A DNA stretch of 64,000 nucleotides from Pseudoalteromonas aurantia 208 (lineage in GTDB: Bacteria; Pseudomonadota; Gammaproteobacteria; Enterobacterales; Alteromonadaceae). A program made the translations under genes and the position numbers. This document shows positions 12,052 through 22,225 of this stretch, piece by piece. How positions within the stretch are numbered: position 1 is the first letter of the stretch; every line of letters begins with the position of its first letter. The stretch lies in NCBI RefSeq assembly GCF_014858725.1, contig NZ_AQGV01000011.1, positions 1 through 64,000 on the forward strand. Direction: 5' to 3'. Under the pieces are notes generated by a model, which was given only the letters and a program-made list of their open reading frames with translations, was not told the origin of the DNA and searched no databases.

Positions 12052-13065
12052 ATGACAAAAGTAGAGTTTACCCTTGCAGAGCTGCACTTTGCAGTCCACA
12101 CCTCAGCAGATGAAATAGTCCAAGTATTTTGTGAACAGCAAGCGATGGTATTGGAACGTATCAGTGACAATATCTATCACGGTGAAGTACATGATCATCA
12201 ATTTCAGTTTAGTATAGAGAAGCTATCTGAGGGTTTAGTGGCCGTAGCCATTAATGGGCAACCTTGGCAGTGGATGGAATTACCCAATCAAACAGAGGCT
12301 AGTAAGTTTAGTTTTATGGGGATCACGGCTTTAGTATTTAAGCTGTTTAAAAGTGCAAAAGTTGTAAAAGCTGCATTGGCTGGCGCTTCGGTTGCAGGGT
12401 ATGCCTGGTTATTTTCTTGGCAGTTCGCAATTATGTTGATTGTGTGTTTGGTCGTACATGAGTATGGCCATGTGCGGGCCATGCAGTATTTTAAGATCAA
12501 AACCAAAGGGTTTTATTTAATTCCTTTTGTTGGGGGGTTAGCTGTCAGTGATGATAAGATAACGACACGCTGGCAAGATGTTGTGATCTCGTTGATGGGT
12601 CCGGCATTTGGCTTAATTACCTCTGTATTAGGGGTGGTATTATATTATGCCACTGAACTGGAAATATTTGCAGGTGTTGCTGTTTTAAGTGCACTTTTGA
12701 ATTTATTTAATTTGCTACCTATGTTGCCATTAGATGGTGGGCATGTACTGAAAAGCATTAGTTTTTCGATGCGCTCATGGGTCGGCTTATTGGTGTGTCT
12801 TGGTGGCGTTTTATTTGGATTGTGGGTCAGTTACACATTTGGTTTGATGCTGTTGGTATTTTTCCTATTCATTGGCACACTCGAAATTGTCTTTGAATGG
12901 CGAGGGCGTAAGCAATCACATTTAATCCCTTTAGATAGATATGGGCAAGTTTTCTCTGCGGTAATGTACAGTGTTGTGGTTGCAGGGCATGTGGCTGTGA
13001 TGATGCACTTCGCAGACTCAGAAAATGCCATTTTGAGTCTGCCCATGAAAATTCTATCGAGTTAG
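12052..13065 (+). CDS. M50 site-2 protease family membrane metalloprotease
   Basis: A 337-residue membrane protein with the zinc-binding HEYGH motif inside a hydrophobic helix (near residue 141) and the second metal-site motif LPLDGGH near residue 226. Both are diagnostic of M50 intramembrane proteases related to S2P, RseP and SpoIVFB. No PDZ domain is seen. The first 100 residues are soluble and unlike known domains that I recognise. Such enzymes cut transmembrane segments of regulators, often anti-sigma factors, but no such partner is encoded nearby. The ATG has a weak ribosome site. The gene ends 17 bases before the stop of a convergent AtoE-type transporter gene. Confidence 0.85.
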   Translation: MTKVEFTLAELHFAVHTSADEIVQVFCEQQAMVLERISDNIYHGEVHDHQFQFSIEKLSEGLVAVAINGQPWQWMELPNQTEASKFSFMGITALVFKLFKSAKVVKAALAGASVAGYAWLFSWQFAIMLIVCLVVHEYGHVRAMQYFKIKTKGFYLIPFVGGLAVSDDKITTRWQDVVISLMGPAFGLITSVLGVVLYYATELEIFAGVAVLSALLNLFNLLPMLPLDGGHVLKSISFSMRSWVGLLVCLGGVLFGLWVSYTFGLMLLVFFLFIGTLEIVFEWRGRKQSHLIPLDRYGQVFSAVMYSVVVAGHVAVMMHFADSENAILSLPMKILSS

Positions 13066-13082
13066 TGCAATGATAGTGGTCA

Positions 13083-14399
13083 TTATAGCCAAGTAAGTAT
13101 GGCGGCAATGATACAGCCCGACACAAGTAACTGAATAAAACAAAAGCCCATAATGTCTTTTGCTTTTAATCCTGCAATCGCCAGTACAGGCAGGGCCCAA
13201 AAGGGTTGGATCAAATTGGTCCACGCATCGCCCCATGCGACTGCCATCGCGACTCTCGGTAAATCGGCGCCGAGTTCCATGGCTGCCGGAAGTACAACCG
13301 GGGCTTGGATTGCCCACTGTCCACCACCCGATGGAATAAAAATATTTACTAGACCCGCACTTATAAAGCTCCAAAAAGGCAGTGATTCAGCAGTACTGAT
13401 TTTTACAAAAGCAGATGAGATTTGCTGTGCCAACCCTGAATCAATCATAATGGCCATGATCCCCGCGTAAAATGGAAATTGAATAATAATGCCGGCCCCG
13501 CCTTGTATGGCATTTTGTAAGCTATTGAGTAAGTTTGCGGGTGTTTTATGGAGTAAAATAGCCAGAAATAAAAATACACTGATCACGCTGTTTAGGTTTA
13601 ACCCCTTATTTTGGATGAAAAAATAAGAAACTAAATAAATGCAGCCAAGTAAACCAATTGAGGTACCCAGCCAAGTATTTTGCTCCAGCTTTTGCGCAGG
13701 GGTGTTTAGCAATGTGTTAGGCAGAGGTTTATCATTTTCTTGAAGTTTTGCTTTGTCAATCAGCACATGCTTTGAGTTTGGTGGGAGCAGCAAAACATTC
13801 ACAACAGGTAAAATTATTAACATAGCCCCGAGTAAAATGAGGTTAAATGGCGCAAAGAGCGTGTCAGTGGTGCTAATTAAGCCAATGGTTTGCGTGGCAA
13901 AATGATTCTGGGTTGCAATTGTGAGGGGCACTGAGCCAGATAGCCCGCCATGCCATACAATAAACCCTGAGTAGGCACTGGCAACGAGTACTCGGTAATC
14001 TACGTCAATGCGTTTAGCGAGAGCTTTAGCAAATAATGCCCCAATAACGAGGCCAAAGCCCCAATTAATCCAGCTGGCCAGCATTGATACTAGTGAGATC
14101 AGAGTAATAGCTAAGGCAGGTGTTTTCGCTTGCTGAGCTAACTTATCTAAGACTGCGATACAAATGGGGGTACTGGCTAACATATAACCGGATACGAGTA
14201 TTAATAGCATTTGCATTGAGAAAGTGAGTAACGTCCAAAAACCTTGGCCCCATGCGTTGATAGCATCAATGGGTGTAAAAGGGGTGACGGTGCTTGCTAA
14301 AGTCAGTACGATAAGGGTTAGGATTAGTACAAAGACATATGGGTCAGGTAGATAGCGCTCAACTAAATGGGTTAAAGGGCGTGTGATCCGATAGAGCAT
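13083..14399 (-). CDS. Short-chain fatty acid transporter, AtoE family
   Basis: A 438-residue polytopic membrane protein with about twelve hydrophobic segments, matching the AtoE/TIGR00366 family of short-chain fatty acid uptake proteins. Recognisable family features are the N-terminal basic stretch leading to RYLPDPYVF, the WINWGFGLVIGA segment, and the highly conserved FIPSGGGQWAIQAP stretch near residue 350. I start it at the ATG at 14399, which aligns with homologues; a TTG five codons upstream would be the only alternative. It stands between two convergent genes, without adjacent atoDAB genes, so the link to acetoacetate or butyrate metabolism is by family only. Confidence 0.88.
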   Translation of the reverse strand: MLYRITRPLTHLVERYLPDPYVFVLILTLIVLTLASTVTPFTPIDAINAWGQGFWTLLTFSMQMLLILVSGYMLASTPICIAVLDKLAQQAKTPALAITLISLVSMLASWINWGFGLVIGALFAKALAKRIDVDYRVLVASAYSGFIVWHGGLSGSVPLTIATQNHFATQTIGLISTTDTLFAPFNLILLGAMLIILPVVNVLLLPPNSKHVLIDKAKLQENDKPLPNTLLNTPAQKLEQNTWLGTSIGLLGCIYLVSYFFIQNKGLNLNSVISVFLFLAILLHKTPANLLNSLQNAIQGGAGIIIQFPFYAGIMAIMIDSGLAQQISSAFVKISTAESLPFWSFISAGLVNIFIPSGGGQWAIQAPVVLPAAMELGADLPRVAMAVAWGDAWTNLIQPFWALPVLAIAGLKAKDIMGFCFIQLLVSGCIIAAILTWL

Positions 14400-14590
14400 A
14401 GCGTGAACATCCAAGTAGTTTTTGTTTTATCATAACTAATTATTTCACTAAAAGTTAGTGTAATACACTAATTTGGAATTAATAGAACTCGGGGCTGTAT
14501 ATTTAAGTTGTTGATATTTATTAGATATAAATATGGCATAAAAACTGTATTGCTCATGTAAGTTAATTATTTTTATTAAAAGAGGTTGCT

Positions 14591-14830
14591 ATGGCAGGTC
14601 AAGGCTCAGGCGGTAATGTAATCGCCGCAATATGTAACATTTTCTTCCCTGGCTTAGGCCAGTTAGTACAAGGGCGTATTTTATCCGCGCTTATTTTTGC
14701 GATTATCGTGGTTGGTGGATATGCATTATGGTTCTTAATTATTCCTCCTGTTATTGGTGCAATCGCGCATTTATGGTCAATCATTGATGCTGCAAAATAC
14801 ATTAGTGATTCAGGGTACGAGCGCCGTTAA
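14591..14830 (+). CDS. Small TM2-like membrane protein
   Basis: A 79-residue protein with two hydrophobic segments. The motif FFPGLGQLVQGR resembles the PGxGQ turn of TM2-domain and related small membrane proteins, followed by a second long helix and a short polar tail. The ATG is preceded by AGAGG at good spacing, so expression is likely. Function is unknown. Its last 21 bases overlap the convergent AEC transporter gene, an arrangement in which both messages can pair at their 3' ends. Confidence 0.75.
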   Translation: MAGQGSGGNVIAAICNIFFPGLGQLVQGRILSALIFAIIVVGGYALWFLIIPPVIGAIAHLWSIIDAAKYISDSGYERR

Positions 14831-15721
14831 CCAAAGGCTGAGTGTCACAATGCTAAGCAGTGTAGAAAGTGCGACACTGCTGGCCATTACAGCCTGCTGA
14901 GTATTTAATTGACGGGTAACTAAATAGGCATTTACACCTAAAGGTGATGCACTCATTAAGGTCACAACGCTTATCAGCGTTGTATCAAGTTTAAACCCCC
15001 ACCTCGCTGTTACATAAACTGCCAATGGCAAGATGATTAATTTTATCAGGCTAATTAATAGTGCGGGTTGCCAAGCGTGTTTAATTGAATAGTTCACCAA
15101 ACTAGCCCCTAATACAAAGAGTGCTCCGGCAATTGCTGGTTCCGCTAACAAGAGTAATGCTGATTGGACTGGCTGTGGGAGAGCTATATTGAGTAGATTT
15201 GCTAAAAGTCCACAACTAATACTGAGTACGATTGGATTAATAAACAAAGGTTTAAGTAGTTTAACTAGATTATTTTTGTGCTCTGTAGCACAGAAGAATG
15301 TGAGGGCGAAGAGCATGGCGCTATGAAAAGTGATAATGATGAATACTAAGGCGCCATATTGTGCGCCTAAACTGGTGATGATAATTGGCAGTCCAACTAA
15401 AACAGTATTTGAGTAAGTGCAGCCTAGAGCGAATATGGCGGAATCAGCCAGCGGTGTCTTTTTTATTATTTTTAATAAGGATGTACACAGGATGTAGACA
15501 GTGAGTACTGGACCGTAAAAACTGATCATAACAGTTGCAGATAACACCCGAGATAGGTCAGCTTGATACATGCTAATAAAGAGTAATGTGGGTATCGCCA
15601 GATTGAAAAAAAATTGACGAAGTCCGACAAAGTGTTCATTAGAAAAAAGGTTGAATCTGGCGCAGATAAACCCTATCAGTGCGACAAAAACTAAAGGAAA
15701 TAAAACACTTAAAGGCTGCAT
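14810..15721 (-). CDS. AEC (auxin efflux carrier) family permease
   Basis: About 303 residues with roughly ten hydrophobic segments, typical of the AEC/Mem_trans family that exports or exchanges organic acids such as malate, malonate or amino acids in bacteria. Conserved features include a polar break between the two five-helix halves and the N-terminal LFPLVFVALIGF segment. I prefer the ATG at 15721, where homologues start; a TTG at 15778 would add 19 residues of non-family sequence. Neither start has a strong ribosome site. Substrate cannot be told from sequence. The 3' end overlaps a convergent small gene by 21 bases, and the 5' end faces the divergent yacL gene. Confidence 0.82.
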   Translation of the reverse strand: MQPLSVLFPLVFVALIGFICARFNLFSNEHFVGLRQFFFNLAIPTLLFISMYQADLSRVLSATVMISFYGPVLTVYILCTSLLKIIKKTPLADSAIFALGCTYSNTVLVGLPIIITSLGAQYGALVFIIITFHSAMLFALTFFCATEHKNNLVKLLKPLFINPIVLSISCGLLANLLNIALPQPVQSALLLLAEPAIAGALFVLGASLVNYSIKHAWQPALLISLIKLIILPLAVYVTARWGFKLDTTLISVVTLMSASPLGVNAYLVTRQLNTQQAVMASSVALSTLLSIVTLSLWLTALVP

Positions 15722-15827
15722 AAATGGCAATCGTTCGAATAAAGAGGGTATTATCCGTGCTCTTGTTGTACAGAACAAGCTATTGCACAGTATAATAGCA
15801 TGCTTAATCGTTAATTAAGGTTCAATT

Positions 15828-16196
15828 TTGGAGTATCAATTTATCCGAGACCCGATTGCAGGGTTAAAAGTTAGAATAAGTGACGAACAAGCTCTTATAG
15901 CCCGTTGGTTAAACGAAGAACTCGATAAAAGTGAAGTCGCAGAACTCGTGGCTCGGTGTCATATGATGACGAAAGGGCAGCCTGCTTGGGTGAGACTGGG
16001 TAATGAAATTCGCTTTACGTTGAATGCCGATGAAGCATTATTTGAAGCACATGCATTATTTCAAGAGGGCGATGATATTAGCCAATATGCAGATGATGCA
16101 TTAGAACTTGATGATCATGGATTAGTTGCAGGGTGTGGATTTGAAGACTTTGTGGCGTTATTAATGGCATGGCAGGCATTTATTGCAGGCAAGTAA
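15828..16196 (+). CDS. yacL: YacL family protein (UPF0231)
   Basis: A 122-residue soluble acidic protein with the UPF0231/YacL pattern: an N-terminal EYQFIRDPIAGLKVR segment, a central WVRLGNEIRFTLN strand pair, and a C-terminal GCGFEDFVALLMAW helix. E. coli YacL has 120 residues with the same ends. Function is unknown. The start is a TTG, supported by AAGG with a seven-base gap and by alignment with the family. It ends with a short perfect palindrome (16182-16204, ATTGCAGG/CCTGCAAT) shared with the convergent oxygenase gene's 3' side. Confidence 0.85.
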   Translation: MEYQFIRDPIAGLKVRISDEQALIARWLNEELDKSEVAELVARCHMMTKGQPAWVRLGNEIRFTLNADEALFEAHALFQEGDDISQYADDALELDDHGLVAGCGFEDFVALLMAWQAFIAGK

Positions 16197-16219
16197 CCTG
16201 CAATAATTTGAACGAAAAT

Positions 16220-16924
16220 TCACGATTCGGGCTGACCATATATTTGCTCAGCTCGATTGAACAGTACCCAAGAAGTTAAAATATATTTGTCGTTAGAAAT
16301 CGGTTTATTCCCTCGGTGGGTATGAGTAAAGTAACCTGGTGCTATTACCATACTCCCTTTCACAGGGGCAATCTTTTTATTCTGATAAACAAACTCAGTC
16401 TCTCCCCCTTCTTCAACATCATTTAAGTAAAACATAAAGAGTAAGACTCTGTGTAGCGCTTCGTTATGCCCAAGTTGAGGATAAACTTCGCTATGCCAAT
16501 AGGGATAGCCTCCTTTGTTGATGTCATATTTTTGTGCTTGGATAGAGCCTAAGCGAAAAATTTGCTGGGTTAGTAGGTGTATTTGTGGTTTGCCAACCTC
16601 TTCAAAGTTATCAATGGTCAGGTCTACTGGTTGGCCTGTTTTTGGGTGGTATACCTTGAGTCCAAAAGCACCGATCAGCATGAAAAAGTGTTCTTCGATA
16701 TACTTGAATACGTGTTGAGCTGTTACTTGTTGTATATGTTCAAGGTTTTGTGCGTATTCAGGGTGAGAATTTAAATACAGATCTTGACTCATTTTTTTGC
16801 TAAGGTCGACACCACCCGATGTGGTCCCTTGTTTTAAGTGTGGGCTTTGCTCAAATGTATTGATAAATTGATCACAAAACTCAGTGCTTAGCGCGTTTTC
16901 ATAAACGCGTATAAAATCTGTCAT
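16220..16924 (-). CDS. 2-oxoglutarate/Fe(II)-dependent oxygenase, prolyl 4-hydroxylase-like
   Basis: A 234-residue protein of the prolyl 4-hydroxylase alpha-subunit family. The C-terminal jelly-roll core is clear: WHSEVYPQ supplies the first metal ligands, LLFMFYLNDVEEGGETEF is the highly conserved central strand pair, and FTHTHRGNKP carries the distal His followed by a basic residue region for 2-oxoglutarate. The first ligand pair reads HxE instead of the usual HxD, a variant still able to bind iron. The substrate is unknown; homologues hydroxylate protein prolines or small molecules. It lies alone between convergent yacL and a divergent thioesterase gene 29 bases away. Confidence 0.85.
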   Translation of the reverse strand: MTDFIRVYENALSTEFCDQFINTFEQSPHLKQGTTSGGVDLSKKMSQDLYLNSHPEYAQNLEHIQQVTAQHVFKYIEEHFFMLIGAFGLKVYHPKTGQPVDLTIDNFEEVGKPQIHLLTQQIFRLGSIQAQKYDINKGGYPYWHSEVYPQLGHNEALHRVLLFMFYLNDVEEGGETEFVYQNKKIAPVKGSMVIAPGYFTHTHRGNKPISNDKYILTSWVLFNRAEQIYGQPES

Positions 16925-16953
16925 GACTGTACCTACATGTTATTGGAATTATT

Positions 16954-17340
16954 ATGTTGTCAGAAGTATTAATGCCTCGGTTTAGTGAAACCGATGTCTT
17001 AGGACATATCAACAATACCGTACTCCCAGTGTGGTTTGAAGCCGCACGAGTGCCAATTTTTAAAATATTTACACCTGATCTAAATCCTCTCGATTGGAAA
17101 TTAATTGTCGCGAAAGTTGAAGTGACTTTTAAAGGAGAATTGTTCTATGGTCAAGCTGTTGAAATAAAAACAAAAATAGAAAAAATTGGTAATAGTTCAT
17201 TTGTTATCTTACAGCAAGCTTGGCAGCATGATGAATGCTGCGCAGAAGGAAGAACAGTGATGGTACGCTATGATTTTTCAAAAAAATCAGCACAAACCCT
17301 AAGCGATAATGAACGAAGTGCATTAACAATGTACCTTTAA
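16954..17340 (+). CDS. Acyl-CoA thioesterase, hotdog fold (4HBT)
   Basis: A 128-residue single hotdog-domain protein. The N-terminal FSETDVLGHINNTVLPVWFEAAR is the 4-hydroxybenzoyl-CoA thioesterase signature, with the catalytic Asp in ETD and the conserved HINN turn. It should hydrolyse acyl-CoA or acyl-ACP thioesters in the cytosol; chain-length preference is not evident. GGAA precedes the ATG at workable spacing. It is divergent from the 2OG oxygenase gene and convergent with a membrane-protein gene. Confidence 0.87.
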   Translation: MLSEVLMPRFSETDVLGHINNTVLPVWFEAARVPIFKIFTPDLNPLDWKLIVAKVEVTFKGELFYGQAVEIKTKIEKIGNSSFVILQQAWQHDECCAEGRTVMVRYDFSKKSAQTLSDNERSALTMYL

Positions 17341-17370
17341 GTCATTGCTAGAATGAATTTGACGCGCTGC

Positions 17371-18435
17371 TTATTGCTTAGGTGTGATAAATTCATGACC
17401 AATCGCCGCAGAAATACAAGGTTTAACAGTGAAAGAGTACTCAACCCCAGTATCATTGGTATGCTTAATTATCTCTAATATTTCATAATCATTGAGTTCA
17501 ATGACACGACTCGAGGGGGTTAATTGACACCGTGATTTACTATCGGCTTCTTGGTCATAAATAAAATTGGCCAGTACTTGTTTACGCCAAAGAAAAAAGC
17601 GCTCAGAGCGTGCGATATTATCTTCTAGTTGAGAGAGTATTTCCTCTGCTTCAACATCATCCTCGTTATCAGTGATGGTAATATCACTACCGGTTGCTTG
17701 TTTCGTTATGTTTGACATCTCAACGCGCCCGACGGTCCCTGCAATATTTACGGTGACGGGTTTATCTGATACCGCTTTAATTAAATCAGAGACAACCAAG
17801 TTAACACCGTGTGCTAATCCAGAGCTACTTAAAAATAATGCCATATGAATGGTCAAAATTGAGCTTAATGCAAAGCGAACAACCCCTGTAATAATGGGAA
17901 AGCGATATTCTGGTGCATGCCATAATTTGGCTAAGCCAAAAGGTTTGATGAGCAGTAAAAATATGAGGTATATAGGCATTAATAATTGTAACAATAATAA
18001 GGCTGCAACGCTGGTGGTGATAAACCAAGTTGGTAGTGACAGTAAGACACTTAAGTTATGTGTGTAAGGAAAGTGATCAGAGCTGACTCCGGTAATATCA
18101 TTGACGTGACCAGCGGCTTGTACTAAAGCGAAGTTAGCAATAAATGCGTAGAATAGAAAAATCAGGGATTTTCCGGGTAAGCTATCCCAGACATACAAAA
18201 ATTTGGGCCAAAATTCATATATCAATGCCGCGAGTACGAGTGTTGAAACGGCAAAAAGTGCTAAGCCAGTGTCGGCATCGACGCCTGTGATCAGAAAACC
18301 GATATTGGCGCAACATGCCAATAGGTAGCTACGTTGGGCAAACGTGAGGCTATGCCAAAATGCATAAGAACGTTCTTTATATGAACCAATGATTGAGGCA
18401 ATAGAAAAAGAGTTGAATGAAGGAAGCTGGCGCAT
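17371..18435 (-). CDS. Uncharacterised polytopic membrane protein
   Basis: I do not recognise this protein. It has about 354 residues. The first 220 hold roughly six hydrophobic segments, including GLALFAVSTLVLAALIYEFW and a long double segment near residues 140-175. The last 130 are soluble, with an acidic stretch (DNEDDVEAEEILSQLED) that may form a short coil and a C-terminal domain with several predicted strands. The ATG at 18435 is chosen because AGGT precedes it; a TTG ten codons upstream lacks a ribosome site. It lies 40 bases downstream of uvrA on the same strand and may be co-transcribed with it, but nothing links it to DNA repair. Confidence 0.7.
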   Translation of the reverse strand: MRQLPSFNSFSIASIIGSYKERSYAFWHSLTFAQRSYLLACCANIGFLITGVDADTGLALFAVSTLVLAALIYEFWPKFLYVWDSLPGKSLIFLFYAFIANFALVQAAGHVNDITGVSSDHFPYTHNLSVLLSLPTWFITTSVAALLLLQLLMPIYLIFLLLIKPFGLAKLWHAPEYRFPIITGVVRFALSSILTIHMALFLSSSGLAHGVNLVVSDLIKAVSDKPVTVNIAGTVGRVEMSNITKQATGSDITITDNEDDVEAEEILSQLEDNIARSERFFLWRKQVLANFIYDQEADSKSRCQLTPSSRVIELNDYEILEIIKHTNDTGVEYSFTVKPCISAAIGHEFITPKQ

Positions 18436-18475
18436 AACGTACCTGTAATTATTGTTATGCGCCAATGATAGGTGC

Positions 18476-21295
18476 TTACAGTAAAGGCTTCAAGTATTTA
18501 CCGGTGTGAGATTCATGACATTGGGCGACTTGTTCTGGCGTGCCTGCAATCAATATTTGCCCGCCCCCAGCGCCGCCTTCAGGTCCTAAGTCAACAATCC
18601 AATCAGCAGTCTTAATCACATCCAAATTATGCTCAATAACGACGACAGTGTTGCCGTGGTCACGTAGTCTGTGTAACACCACGAGCAGTTGTTGAATATC
18701 GTGAAAATGTAGGCCTGTGGTCGGCTCGTCTAATATATAGAGCGTTTTACCTGTGTCTCTTTTTGAGAGTTCTCGGGCCAATTTAACTCGTTGTGCTTCG
18801 CCACCAGATAAGGTAGTTGCGGCTTGCCCTAATCGAATATACGATAACCCCACATCCATTAAAGTTTGCAATTTACGGTTAATAGCTGGGATTTTTTCAA
18901 AGAAGCGATGAGCATCTTCGACCGTCATTTCGAGCACTTGATGAATATTTTTATCTTTATAAAGCACTTCAAGTGTTTCGCGGTTATAACGCTTACCTGT
19001 ACACACATCGCAAGGAACATACACGTCAGGTAAAAAGTGCATTTCGACTTTAATCACCCCATCGCCTTGGCAAGCCTCACATCGACCCCCTTTGACATTA
19101 AAGCTGAAACGACCCACTTTGTAGCCTCGAGAACGCGCTTCTTGGGTGCCTGCAAATAGTTCTCTTATGGCTGTAAAGATCCCGGTATAAGTCGCTGGAT
19201 TTGAACGAGGGGTACGGCCGATTGGACTTTGGTCAATATCAATGACTTTATCAAAGTGCTCTAAACCACTGATTGATTCATGTGCTGCAGGTTCTGCCGT
19301 TGTGGCGCCGTTGAGTTCAGTATGAGCTAATTTAAATAGTGTGTCGTTAATAAGCGTTGATTTACCAGAACCTGAGACGCCTGTAATACAGGTCATCAAG
19401 CCAAATGGGATCTCTAAATCAACATTTTTTAAATTGTTGCCTTTGGCACCAAACAACGCTAACCACTTGTCATTGGTGGGGTGGCGCTGCTCTGGTACGG
19501 CAATACACTTTTTGCCGCTGAGGTATTGTCCAGTAATTGAGTCTGGATTGTTAACGATGGCATCACGATCACCTTGGGCAATAACATAACCACCATGCAC
19601 ACCGGCTCCTGGACCAATATCAATGATATGGTCAGCGGCGCGAATAGCATCTTCGTCGTGTTCAACGACGATCACGGTATTACCTAAATCCCGTAAATGC
19701 GTGAGCGTACTGAGTAAACGATCATTATCTCGCTGGTGTAATCCAATTGATGGCTCATCTAACACATACATCACACCAACAAGGCCAGCACCAATTTGAC
19801 TGGCAAGGCGTATTCTTTGTGCTTCTCCGCCTGATAATGTATCAGCACTGCGATCAAGAGAAAGATAATTTAACCCAACATTGATCAAAAATGAGAGCCG
19901 ATCGCGGATCTCTTTTAAGATTTTTTCAGCAATTTGTGCTCTTTGACCAGTTAATGTTAATGATTGGAAGAAATCCATGGACTCACCAATACTCATGTTG
20001 GTAATAACAGGGAGTGTGGTGTGGCCGATAAATACATTTCGTGCTTCTTCGCGTAAGCGAGAACCATTACAGCTTGGGCAAGCTTGACTGGTTTGATATT
20101 TAGCAAGCTCTTCGCGGACCGAGCTAGATTCGGTTTCGCGATAGCGGCGGTTCATATTATTTAGAACCCCCTCGAACTCATGATTTCGAGTGATTAAATC
20201 ACCGCGATCATTTCTATAGTTAAAAGAGATCTTAGTTTGACCAGATCCTTCAAGTACAATTTTTTGATGGTCTTTACTTAATTCGTTAAAAGGAACTTCT
20301 AAATCAAATTCATAATGTTCGGCAACGGATTGCAACATTTGGAAATAATAGAAACTGCGTTTATCCCAGCCTTTAATCGCCCCCCCACTGAGGCTTAGCT
20401 CTTTGTTTTGTACGACACGTTGAGGATCAAAGTATTGCCTTACACCTAAGCCATCACAGCTTTGGCAAGCACCTGCTGGATTATTAAATGAAAATAAGCG
20501 AGGCTCAAGTTCCATCATGGCATAACCACAGCTCGGGCACGCAAAGTTAGCCGAAAAAATCAGTTCTTGGAAGTCAGTGTCGTCCATACTGGTAACAACA
20601 GCGATGCCTCCAGATAATTCTAATGCAGTTTCAAACGACTCAGCTAAACGTTGTTGCAGACCTTCTTTGACTTTGAAGCGATCTACAACCACCTCTATAG
20701 TATGTTTTTTGTGTAACTCAAGTGTGGGAGGATCAGATAAATCGCAGACTTCGCCATCGATTCTCGCTCTAATATAACCTTGGCTAGCCAATTGCTCTAA
20801 TAATTTTACGTGTTCACCTTTGCGGTTTTTAACCACTGGAGCGAGCAACATCATTTTGCTGCCCTCAGGGTGTTCGAGCGCGGTATCTACCATTTGGCTA
20901 ATGGTTTGTGCAGCAAGAGGTTGATTGTGTGTAGGGCATCGGGGCTCCCCGACACGCGCAAATAAAAGTCTTAGGTAGTCATATATTTCGGTGATGGTTC
21001 CAACCGTTGAACGTGGGTTATGCGATGTTGATTTTTGTTCAATGGAAATAGCGGGTGATAGCCCTTCGATATGATCAACATCCGGTTTTTCCATCAAGGA
21101 TAAAAACTGGCGTGCATAGGCAGATAAAGATTCAACGTATCGACGCTGACCTTCTGCATATAATGTATCAAATGCTAAAGATGATTTACCTGAACCTGAC
21201 AGGCCGGTGATCACGATCAATTTATCGCGAGGAATGGTAAGCGAAATATCTTTTAAATTGTGCGTGCGAGCGCCTCTGACTTCTATTTTATCCAT
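18476..21295 (-). CDS. uvrA: Excinuclease ABC subunit A
   Basis: UvrA, the damage-recognition ATPase of nucleotide excision repair, 939 residues (E. coli 940). Two ABC-type ATPase halves are visible, with Walker [11 protein letters not shown] near residue 31 and [10 protein letters not shown] near 640, and ABC signatures [12 protein letters not shown] and [12 protein letters not shown]. Zinc fingers are present: CPSCGYAMM...CQSCDG in the first half, CPSCNGSR, and CEACQGDGV...CDVCTGKRY in the second. UvrA dimers load UvrB on lesions. In E. coli uvrA is divergent from ssb; here two other genes separate them. No LexA box was found upstream. Confidence 0.98.
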   Translation of the reverse strand: MDKIEVRGARTHNLKDISLTIPRDKLIVITGLSGSGKSSLAFDTLYAEGQRRYVESLSAYARQFLSLMEKPDVDHIEGLSPAISIEQKSTSHNPRSTVGTITEIYDYLRLLFARVGEPRCPTHNQPLAAQTISQMVDTALEHPEGSKMMLLAPVVKNRKGEHVKLLEQLASQGYIRARIDGEVCDLSDPPTLELHKKHTIEVVVDRFKVKEGLQQRLAESFETALELSGGIAVVTSMDDTDFQELIFSANFACPSCGYAMMELEPRLFSFNNPAGACQSCDGLGVRQYFDPQRVVQNKELSLSGGAIKGWDKRSFYYFQMLQSVAEHYEFDLEVPFNELSKDHQKIVLEGSGQTKISFNYRNDRGDLITRNHEFEGVLNNMNRRYRETESSSVREELAKYQTSQACPSCNGSRLREEARNVFIGHTTLPVITNMSIGESMDFFQSLTLTGQRAQIAEKILKEIRDRLSFLINVGLNYLSLDRSADTLSGGEAQRIRLASQIGAGLVGVMYVLDEPSIGLHQRDNDRLLSTLTHLRDLGNTVIVVEHDEDAIRAADHIIDIGPGAGVHGGYVIAQGDRDAIVNNPDSITGQYLSGKKCIAVPEQRHPTNDKWLALFGAKGNNLKNVDLEIPFGLMTCITGVSGSGKSTLINDTLFKLAHTELNGATTAEPAAHESISGLEHFDKVIDIDQSPIGRTPRSNPATYTGIFTAIRELFAGTQEARSRGYKVGRFSFNVKGGRCEACQGDGVIKVEMHFLPDVYVPCDVCTGKRYNRETLEVLYKDKNIHQVLEMTVEDAHRFFEKIPAINRKLQTLMDVGLSYIRLGQAATTLSGGEAQRVKLARELSKRDTGKTLYILDEPTTGLHFHDIQQLLVVLHRLRDHGNTVVVIEHNLDVIKTADWIVDLGPEGGAGGGQILIAGTPEQVAQCHESHTGKYLKPLL

Positions 21296-21423
21296 GCTGA
21301 CCTAACTACAAAGTTTAATGGCGGTGGTGATAGCGAAACAGTATCGCATAATTTGCGTGAAATTAACGTATCTTTGCTAAACGAACTAAACTAATCACTG
21401 GGATCAATTATCGAGTCGTTATT

Positions 21424-22182
21424 TTGAATGTTGTCCGATATGGTGTGATAGGTCTGTTGATGATACTCACATTTGGCACAAGTGCGTGCGAATATGTGGT
21501 GCGTTTTGAAGATTATGGTGCACAATCAAAATTAGACAAGTCGTTAAATTGGCATGGGCTAGATGTCGACTTTGCCAAAGCTCTGTTAGATGAGGCTCAT
21601 TGTACCTATCGGTTCGTCAGTGTGCCTTGGGGACGAGCATTGAAAATGCTTGAAATAGGAGAGATTGATATGATGCTCAGCGTATCTAAAACAGCGCTGA
21701 GAATGCAATACGCGTACTTTATTGGACCGCAGAGAATGGAAACCATTGTTTTTGCAATGAACACCAACAGAGTGTTTGACGTACCTACAGTTGAATCGTT
21801 GTTTACACTTCCTTCTCCGGTGGCAATACAACGAGATGCGTATTATGGAGAAGCATTTGATAAACGTATGGTGCAAGAGCTCGACGTGGATAGTCACTTT
21901 ATCTATGTACCAGATAATCAACTTAAGCTGAATTTATTAAGACATGGGCGCATTTCTGGCTTTTTAGAAGAAAAATACAATATTTTGTATCAAAAAAGGA
22001 ATAATCCTGACTTTGTGGCCATCACCATTAGTCCATTAGTGGTGAATGAAGACCCTGTTTATTATGCATTTAGCAAGCAAACGATTTCAAAGGAGCAGCG
22101 TGAGAAGTTACAAGCAGCCTTTATTGCTATCAAAAACTCTGGAAAATTAGCTCAGATCTTAAAAAAATATAAGTTAGACTGA
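21424..22182 (+). CDS. Periplasmic substrate-binding protein, SBP_bac_3 type
   Basis: A 252-residue protein with a signal peptide (residues 1-20, ending in GTSAC; the Cys may be a lipobox-like residue but the context is not a strong lipobox). The mature part follows the amino-acid-binding protein fold (SBP_bac_3): WHGLDVDFAKALLDEAHC, ...VPWGRALKMLEIGEIDMMLSVSKT..., and a C-terminal YYAFSKQTISKEQREKLQAAF helix. No permease or ATPase gene is nearby, so it is an orphan binding protein, as is common in this group of bacteria; ligand is unknown. The start is TTG with a weak ribosome site. Confidence 0.8.
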   Translation: MNVVRYGVIGLLMILTFGTSACEYVVRFEDYGAQSKLDKSLNWHGLDVDFAKALLDEAHCTYRFVSVPWGRALKMLEIGEIDMMLSVSKTALRMQYAYFIGPQRMETIVFAMNTNRVFDVPTVESLFTLPSPVAIQRDAYYGEAFDKRMVQELDVDSHFIYVPDNQLKLNLLRHGRISGFLEEKYNILYQKRNNPDFVAITISPLVVNEDPVYYAFSKQTISKEQREKLQAAFIAIKNSGKLAQILKKYKLD

Positions 22183-22225
22183 GTTTTTTTGTTAGACTGT
22201 CGCGCGTTAAAGCTGGCTGACAAAA

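Noticed and set aside
21296..21423. Search for a LexA box upstream of uvrA
   Set aside because: No CTGT-N8-ACAG or close variant was found in this gap.
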